This document shows, one piece after another, positions 35,297 through 40,509 of a DNA stretch of 40,509 nt. Under the pieces are notes generated by a model. It was given only the letters and a program-made list of their open reading frames with translations, made no database searches and had not been told where the DNA came from. The translations under genes and the position numbers were made by a program. Positions within the stretch are counted from its first letter, which is position 1; every line of letters starts with the position of its first letter. Location: assembly GCA_019359245.1 (NCBI GenBank), contig JAHHHR010000066.1, forward strand, positions 1 through 40,509, read 5' to 3'. The DNA comes from Nostoc desertorum CM1-VF14. Its GTDB lineage: Bacteria > Cyanobacteriota > Cyanobacteriia > Cyanobacteriales > Nostocaceae.

Positions 35297-36046
35297 ATGA
35301 AAAAACTAGAAGGAAAAATCGCCCTTGTCACTGGTGGTAACAGTGGCATCGGTCTTGCCACAGCCAAACAGTTTGTTGCTGAAGGTGCCTATGTCTACAT
35401 CACGGGTCGTCGCCAAGTCGAACTGGATGCTGCTGTAGAAGCCATTGGTAAAAATGTTACGGCTGTGCAGAGCGATGTTTCTAATCTGGCAGACCTGGAT
35501 CGTCTGTTTGCCACCATTAAGCAAGAGCAAGGACACCTCGATATCATCTTCGCTAATGCTGGCGGTGGACAAATTGCCCCACTTGGAGCAATCACTGAGG
35601 AACACTTTGACAAAACATTCAACATAAATGTCAAAGGTTTGCTGTTCACCGTACAAAAGGCACTGCCACTGTTACCAGAGGGCGCTTCTATTATCCTGAA
35701 TGCTTCGACTGCTTCTATAAAAGGTACGCCAGCTTTCAGTGTTTACAGCGCCACCAAAGCCGCCGTGAGATCATTTGCTCGGAATTGGACACTCGACCTT
35801 AGAGAACGCAAGATCCGAGTAAATGCCATTAGCCCTGGTGTGGTTCCGACTCCTGGTTACGATCATCTGGGATTAAATGACCAGCAGTTGCAAGAATTTG
35901 TAGACAGCCAAGCCAGCGCCATCCCACTGGGACGAGTCGGCAAACCCGATGAGATTGCCAAAGCGGTTGTTTTTCTGGCTTCAGATGACAGTAGCTTTGT
36001 GAACGGCATTGAGTTGTTTGTTGATGGTGGTATGGCACAGATTTGA
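35297..36046 (+). CDS. short-chain dehydrogenase/reductase, classical type
   Basis: 249 residues, standard classical SDR length. Cofactor motif TGGNSGIG, NAGGG, catalytic Ser in LNASTAS and Tyr-Lys in YSATKAA, and the C-terminal FVNGIELFVDGGMAQI. The basic RR after the second strand (TGRRQ) suggests NADP(H). AAGGA precedes the ATG. Such enzymes reduce ketones or aldehydes; together with the other SDR and the GMC enzyme it provides three alcohol/carbonyl oxidoreductases in 4 kb. Confidence 0.94.
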   Translation: MKKLEGKIALVTGGNSGIGLATAKQFVAEGAYVYITGRRQVELDAAVEAIGKNVTAVQSDVSNLADLDRLFATIKQEQGHLDIIFANAGGGQIAPLGAITEEHFDKTFNINVKGLLFTVQKALPLLPEGASIILNASTASIKGTPAFSVYSATKAAVRSFARNWTLDLRERKIRVNAISPGVVPTPGYDHLGLNDQQLQEFVDSQASAIPLGRVGKPDEIAKAVVFLASDDSSFVNGIELFVDGGMAQI

Positions 36047-36171
36047 AGTCCAAAAGAAGTTAAAGCTGGCGGGACTACTTTTAGGAGCAGATCCATCGTC
36101 AGGATGTGAGATAGATCGACCTGTCGTAAAACGCCATCATGTCACTTTTATCACTTACAAGGAGTAATCCC

Positions 36172-37041
36172 ATGACGACATATCGCACAGTATCGATTGA
36201 TGGTTTAGATATCTTCTACCGTGAAGCTGGTTCTCGTAATAATCCGACGATTCTGTTATTGCACGGCTTTCCAACTTCCTCTCACATGTTCCGGAATCTC
36301 ATACCTGCCCTCGCTGATAAATTCCATCTCGTTGCTCCTGACTACCCTGGCTACGGTAACAGTTCGATGCCAACTGTAAATGAGTTTGATTACACCTTTG
36401 ATCGCTTGGCACAGATTGTAGAAAAATTCATTGCTGCGATCGCTCTCAAAAAGTACAGCCTTTATGTGATGGATTATGGCGCACCGATTGGCTATCGGAT
36501 TGCCACTAAATATCCAGAGCGCGTCCAATCTCTAATTGTTCAAAATGGCAATGCTTACGAGGAAGGTCTGCGCGAATTCTGGGAGCCGATTAAGGCATAC
36601 TGGCAAGAGCGATCGCCTGAGAATGCTGAAAAACTCAAATACCTTTTTACTCTAGAAGCAACCAAGTGGCAATATACCAATGGTGTTCATAATTTAGAAG
36701 CAATTAGTCCCGATACCTGGACGGTGGATCAACATTTCCTCGACCGTCCCGGAAACGAAGAGATTCAACTGGCGCTGTTTTATAGCTATGGCACCAATCC
36801 ACCGCTCTATCCCCAATGGCAAGAGTATTTCCGCCAGTATCAACCCCCTACCCTGATTGTTTGGGGCAAGAATGACTACATCTTTCCTGCTGACGGTGCT
36901 TATCCCTATCAGCGTGACTTGAAAGACGTTGAGTTCCATCTATTCGATACTGGACATTTTGCCCTGGAAGAGAATGGGGATGCGATCGCAAACTATATCG
37001 ATCAATTTCTCACATCACGACTGCAATCCGTTCTCACTTGA
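36172..37041 (+). CDS. alpha/beta hydrolase, Asp-nucleophile type (dehalogenase/epoxide hydrolase-like), copy 1
   Basis: 289 residues from ATG 36172, which has AAGGAG seven bases upstream; an in-frame ATG at 36139 lacks one. The oxyanion block is LLLHGFPTSSHMFRNLIPAL. At the nucleophile elbow the sequence is MDYGAPIG, so Asp101 replaces the serine of esterases, as in haloalkane dehalogenases and epoxide hydrolases. The acid/His pair is seen in WGKNDYIF and DTGHFALEENGD. The likely reaction is hydrolytic dehalogenation or epoxide opening. A close paralogue follows 116 bases downstream. Confidence 0.9.
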   Translation: MTTYRTVSIDGLDIFYREAGSRNNPTILLLHGFPTSSHMFRNLIPALADKFHLVAPDYPGYGNSSMPTVNEFDYTFDRLAQIVEKFIAAIALKKYSLYVMDYGAPIGYRIATKYPERVQSLIVQNGNAYEEGLREFWEPIKAYWQERSPENAEKLKYLFTLEATKWQYTNGVHNLEAISPDTWTVDQHFLDRPGNEEIQLALFYSYGTNPPLYPQWQEYFRQYQPPTLIVWGKNDYIFPADGAYPYQRDLKDVEFHLFDTGHFALEENGDAIANYIDQFLTSRLQSVLT

Positions 37042-37157
37042 TCGGTGGAAATGATGGATTATCCCAGCATGGCTCATGCTCAGGTATAAACCTTTGAATA
37101 AACAAGATCAACTATTTCTGATTCTGTTGAACGGTTTAAATTCAAAAGAGTAAACGC

Positions 37158-38057
37158 ATGACCACTTATCGGACAGTATCGATCGATGGTTTAGATATTT
37201 TTTATCGTGAAGCTGGTTCTCGCGATCGCCCGACGATTCTGCTATTGCACGGCTTTCCAACCTCGTCCCATATGTTCCGCAATCTAATCCCGGCGTTGGC
37301 GGATCAATTCCATCTGATCGCACCTGATTATCCTGGTTTTGGCTATAGTTCCATGCCAATGGTGGATGAGTTTGATTACACCTTTGATCGCCTTGCCGAA
37401 GTCATGGCAGGCTTTGTCGATGCGATCGGATTGAAACGCTATAGCCTTTATTTAATGGATTATGGCGCTCCAATTGGCTATCGATTGGCAATACAGTATC
37501 CAGAGCAGATTGAGACGCTGATTGTGCAAAATGGCAATGCCTACGAAGAGGGACTCGGTGATTTCTGGGAGCCTATGCGCGCTTTTTGGCAGAATAAGAC
37601 ACCCGAAAATACTGATCGCGTGCGACAGGCTCTGGTAAGCAAGGGCACGAAATGGTATTACATCACTGGAGCTAGGAATCTAGAAAACCTCAGTCCCGAT
37701 ACCTGGACTCTGGATCAATCACTTCTTGATCGCCCTGGCAATATAGATATTCAATTGGCATTAAAATACGATTACCAGTCCAATGTGCGGTTATATCCAC
37801 AATGGCAAGCTTACTTGCGCCAATATCAACCACCCACACTAATTGTATGGGGCAAAAATGACCAAGGCTTTTTAGTCGAGGGAGCTTATGCCTATAAACG
37901 CGACTTAAAAAACCTGGAGTTTCATTTGTTTGATACGGGGCACTTTGCTTTGGAAGAAGATGGGGACGCGATCGCAGACCATATTCACTGCTTTCTGACC
38001 ACTCATGTTGTAGAGAACACCAAGCTAACCACTAGTAACAAAAGTTTTGGCTCTTAA
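37158..38057 (+). CDS. alpha/beta hydrolase, Asp-nucleophile type, copy 2
   Basis: 299 residues. The first 35 residues are almost identical to those of the preceding gene (MTTYRTVSIDGLDIFYREAG) and similarity continues throughout: LMDYGAPIG with Asp101, WGKNDQGF, DTGHFALEEDGD. The C-terminus has a different tail of about ten residues. This is a tandem duplication with divergence mainly in the cap region (about 135-200), where substrate specificity resides. GAG precedes the ATG weakly. Confidence 0.9.
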   Translation: MTTYRTVSIDGLDIFYREAGSRDRPTILLLHGFPTSSHMFRNLIPALADQFHLIAPDYPGFGYSSMPMVDEFDYTFDRLAEVMAGFVDAIGLKRYSLYLMDYGAPIGYRLAIQYPEQIETLIVQNGNAYEEGLGDFWEPMRAFWQNKTPENTDRVRQALVSKGTKWYYITGARNLENLSPDTWTLDQSLLDRPGNIDIQLALKYDYQSNVRLYPQWQAYLRQYQPPTLIVWGKNDQGFLVEGAYAYKRDLKNLEFHLFDTGHFALEEDGDAIADHIHCFLTTHVVENTKLTTSNKSFGS

Positions 38058-38176
38058 ACAATGTCAATCAAAAGTGATTGTCATTACTACACTACTGATC
38101 AAGCAACAGTGTTAAATCAATTAACTTAACAGTGCCATTTCAACAGGTTGTTTACAATTTATCAAAGGAGAATGTC

Positions 38177-39172
38177 ATGGTTACTCAAGCAAACTCGCAA
38201 GCAGCAAAAATTCTGGAAGTTGCGGATGATCCACGTCTTTCCAAAGGAACGAAGGAATTTTTGAAACTGCTAAATTCAGGGGGTGTGGCGCTGGAAAAAC
38301 TCACTCCACTCGAAGCACGTCAAGTTCTTGTAGATGCACAGGCTTCGGTTTCAGTAGACCTTTCAGGCATTGAAGAGTCCCAAAAGACAATTACTGCTGA
38401 GGGTTATTCAATTACCCTTGATATTGTACGACCTGAAGGGGTCAAAGGCACATTACCTGTTTTCATTTTTATTCATGGTGGTGGTTGGGTGCTAGGTGAT
38501 TACCCAACACACAAGCGCATGGTTCGCGATCTGGTTGTGCTTTCAGGGTTTGCAGGTGTCTTTGTCAACTACACTCGCACACCAGATGCTCAGTACCCAC
38601 AGGCAATCAATGAGATTTATGCTGCGACCAAATGGGTTGCCGAGCATGGTGAAGAGATTGGGGTGGATGGTAAGAATTTGGCAGTCGTTGGCAACAGTGT
38701 CGGCGGTAACATGACAACTGTCACTGCTTTGAAGGCGAAAGAAAAAGGAGGGCCACACATCAAGCTGCAAATCCTGATGTGGCCCATTGTAGATGCTGAT
38801 TTTGAAACGAATTCTTATCATCAATTTGGCGATCAGCGTTTTCTGACTGTACCAACGATGAAGTGGATGTATGACATGTACATCGCTGACCCAGAAAAGC
38901 GCAAAGACATCTATGCTTCTCCCCTACAGGCGACGGTTGAGCAACTCAAAGGCTTGCCTCCAGCGTTAATTGTGGTTGCAGAGAGCGATATCTTGCATGA
39001 CGAGGGTACAGCTTATGGACGCAAGCTCGATGAAGCTGGGGTCGAGGTGACAACTGTGCAGTACAACGGTATGATTCATGACTTTGGACTACTAAATGGT
39101 TTAGCTGAGTTGCCACAAACCCGTTCTCTGTTTGTTCAAGCTGCTGCCCAATTGAAGAAATATCTGCAATAG
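38177..39172 (+). CDS. HSL-type alpha/beta hydrolase (esterase/lipase)
   Basis: 331 residues from ATG 38177, with AAAGGAG seven to eight bases upstream; a GTG at 38132 is not favoured. The hormone-sensitive-lipase motif is FIFIHGGGWVLGDYPTHKR (HGGG at 100-103). The nucleophile elbow is GNSVGG (Ser174) in place of the usual GDSAGG. The acid is in VVAESDILHDEG and the His in MIHDFGLLN. It hydrolyses esters of short or bulky acids; the substrate is unknown. It is the fourth alpha/beta hydrolase of the cluster, and unrelated in detail to the tandem pair before it. Confidence 0.92.
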   Translation: MVTQANSQAAKILEVADDPRLSKGTKEFLKLLNSGGVALEKLTPLEARQVLVDAQASVSVDLSGIEESQKTITAEGYSITLDIVRPEGVKGTLPVFIFIHGGGWVLGDYPTHKRMVRDLVVLSGFAGVFVNYTRTPDAQYPQAINEIYAATKWVAEHGEEIGVDGKNLAVVGNSVGGNMTTVTALKAKEKGGPHIKLQILMWPIVDADFETNSYHQFGDQRFLTVPTMKWMYDMYIADPEKRKDIYASPLQATVEQLKGLPPALIVVAESDILHDEGTAYGRKLDEAGVEVTTVQYNGMIHDFGLLNGLAELPQTRSLFVQAAAQLKKYLQ

Positions 39173-39274
39173 GATGCAGAGAGGGAGACGCAAAGAGCTA
39201 AAAAATTGATTAAGAGTCTCCTTTATCTCCGCGATGAGGTAATTTCAATAGCGCATATTTGAAGGAGGTACTGT

Positions 39275-39796
39275 ATGAGACGGATCGCTTTATTGCTAGT
39301 TGCAGTTGTAATGGTGGCCAGCGTGGTTATCTGCGTGGTTCCCCCCTCTCGCTACGCTGATGGAGCGGCCGCCCCAATCTTCGGAGGCAAAATTCCCCCT
39401 GGATACCGCGACTGGACGTTGATCTCTGTAGCCCGCGAAAAAGGCGACCTCAACGATATACGCGCCAAATTGGGCAACGACGTAGCGATCAAGGCATACC
39501 GGGAAGGGAAGCTTCCCTTCCCAGACGGCACAATCATTGCCCGGCTCGCCTGGAGTTACGTCCCATCGGAGGAAAACAACAGAGCCTTTGGCCGTCTCCA
39601 ATCTTACGTAGCTGGGCCACCCAAGGAGGGGGTTCAGTTTATGATCAAGGACTCAATAAAATACGCCTCGACCGGCGGCTGGGGGTTCGCTCAATTTAAC
39701 GACGGCAAACCCGCCGACGTAGCGGTACACAGCTGCTTTTCCTGCCATGTGAGCGTCAAAGCTCGCGACTTTGCCTTTACGCATTACGCACCTTGA
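39275..39796 (+). CDS. cytochrome P460-family haem protein
   Basis: 173 residues with a signal peptide (IALLLVAVVMVASVVICVV) and a C-terminal haem c site CFSCH (154-158) in the context HSCFSCHVSVKARDFAFT, which matches cytochrome P460. Known P460 proteins oxidise hydroxylamine and nitric oxide or act in methylotrophs and ammonia oxidisers; many environmental members have no proven role. It should be periplasmic. A very good AAGGAGGT lies before the ATG. The codons are visibly more GC-rich than in its neighbours, suggesting acquisition from another lineage. A perfect hairpin overlaps its stop codon. Confidence 0.87.
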   Translation: MRRIALLLVAVVMVASVVICVVPPSRYADGAAAPIFGGKIPPGYRDWTLISVAREKGDLNDIRAKLGNDVAIKAYREGKLPFPDGTIIARLAWSYVPSEENNRAFGRLQSYVAGPPKEGVQFMIKDSIKYASTGGWGFAQFNDGKPADVAVHSCFSCHVSVKARDFAFTHYAP

Positions 39797-39810
39797 ATGC
39801 GAAGGTGCGT
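39786..39810. terminator. hairpin at the 3-prime end of the P460 gene
   Basis: ACGCACCTT and AAGGTGCGT form a perfect nine-base stem with a seven-base loop, overlapping the TGA at 39794. No T-run follows, so either it protects the mRNA end or it is a remnant of the donor genome. Confidence 0.5.
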
Positions 39811-39919
39811 TAGCCAACATCGTGAGTTTCAGCAAGTTTTGTGACACCGAGATGTCGGGCAGCACATCCGAAGCTAACCTCCTGCCAGTACCGCTGGTAG
39901 TCCATCGGCCTTACATACT

Positions 39920-40429
39920 ATGAACAACCCTGAAAATTCTCGACTACCCCTGCCGCCTTTTAATAATGAATCCGCTATCCAAAAAGTCCGAATAGCAGAG
40001 GATGCTTGGAACACACGTAACCCTGAACTAGTATCACTCGCTTACACGTCGGATAGCATTTGGCGCAACCGCTCAGAATTTCTATCTGGTCGTGAAGCGA
40101 TCGTGCAGTTCTTGACACGTAAGTGGCTTAAAGAATTGAACTACCGTCTGATCAAAGAGCTGTGGGCTTTTCAAGACAACCGAATTGCTGTGCGGTTTGC
40201 TTACGAATGGCATGATGATTCCGGCAACTGGTTCCGTTCTTACGGCAATGAGAATTGGGAATTCGATGAACATGGATTCATGCGATGGCGTATTGCCAGC
40301 ATCAACGACCTGCCAATTCTGAAGAGTGAACGCAAATACCACTGGATACTAGGTCGTCGTCCTGACGATCATCCCGGATTGTCTCCCGGATTTCTCACAA
40401 ACTCAGAAAAAAGCGGAGCTTCAAACTGA
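39920..40429 (+). CDS. NTF2-like protein, DUF1348 family
   Basis: 169 residues with the DUF1348 layout: KVRIAEDAWNTRNPELVSLA, YTSDSIWRNRSEFLSGREAI, RKWLKELNYRLIKELWAF, AYEWHDDSGNWFRSYGNENW, EFDEHGFMRWRIASIND. These small SnoaL/NTF2-like proteins have a cone-shaped pocket; the function of this family is not established. It stands 123 bases after the P460 gene and ends the cluster. No ribosome site is obvious. Confidence 0.9.
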   Translation: MNNPENSRLPLPPFNNESAIQKVRIAEDAWNTRNPELVSLAYTSDSIWRNRSEFLSGREAIVQFLTRKWLKELNYRLIKELWAFQDNRIAVRFAYEWHDDSGNWFRSYGNENWEFDEHGFMRWRIASINDLPILKSERKYHWILGRRPDDHPGLSPGFLTNSEKSGASN

Positions 40430-40509
40430 TAAAATGTATATATGGTAAGCATTTGAGCAGTTTTAACCGATGAATCTACCCGCAACGCGATCGCTCCCAA
40501 AACAGTTCA
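40430..40509 (+). other. window end; possible start of another gene
   Basis: An ATG at 40470 is open for 13 codons to the window edge. The few residues (MNLPATRSLPKQF) overlap a GCGATCGC site and do not identify a product. Confidence 0.15.

Noticed and set aside
1..40509. CRISPR array, tRNA or rRNA genes
   Set aside because: No regularly spaced direct repeats, cloverleaf-like sequence or ribosomal RNA segments were noticed by eye; a covariance-model search would be needed to exclude a tRNA rigorously.

Overview
The window looks like accessory DNA from a filamentous, Nostoc-like cyanobacterium. The octamer GCGATCGC (HIP1) recurs throughout. There is an NblA-family phycobilisome degradation gene, decayed copies of what looks like a cyanobacterial CyRepA1-type plasmid replication protein, large multidomain Ser/Thr-kinase/histidine-kinase hybrids, and short GC-rich dispersed repeats that also sit inside genes. 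No rRNA, tRNA or CRISPR array was seen. Everything here rests on reading the sequence and recalling protein families; no database search was run.

Left part (1-9.6 kb): an APC-family permease; then two colliding gene remnants (a methyltransferase and an OmpR-type response regulator C-terminus); a secreted-type parallel beta-helix protein; a decayed replication protein; a 1024-residue DUF4394/Calx-beta/DUF4114 protein; an unrecognised gene broken by several frameshifts; a second small piece of the same replication protein; and an intact nblA. Intact surface-type genes here are embedded in a graveyard of plasmid-type genes.

Middle (9.6-22.3 kb): an operon of a PhnD-like lipoprotein and a membrane histidine kinase (minus strand), a PQQ sugar dehydrogenase remnant, an MFS transporter, a sigma-factor C-terminal remnant, two tandem DJ-1/PfpI paralogues (one predicted lipoprotein, one cytoplasmic) divergent from a LysR regulator, a DUF3703 gene cut by a broken transposase, a TolB-like propeller protein, and a conserved gene frameshifted by a short repeat.

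Right part (22.3-40.5 kb): a 2061-residue Ser/Thr kinase-ATPase-GAF-PAS-histidine kinase followed directly by its likely NarL-type response regulator. Then comes an 11 kb run of same-strand genes: DsbA-like protein, exported alpha/beta hydrolase, Dps, GMC oxidoreductase, SDR, cupin, second SDR, two tandem Asp-nucleophile hydrolases, HSL-type esterase, cytochrome P460 and an NTF2-like protein. This set reads as an oxidative-stress or xenobiotic/alcohol-aldehyde detoxification island; that role is inferred from gene families only. The best candidates for something undescribed are this island with its two-component hybrid kinase, and the small repeat family that has inserted into at least three genes with different outcomes.
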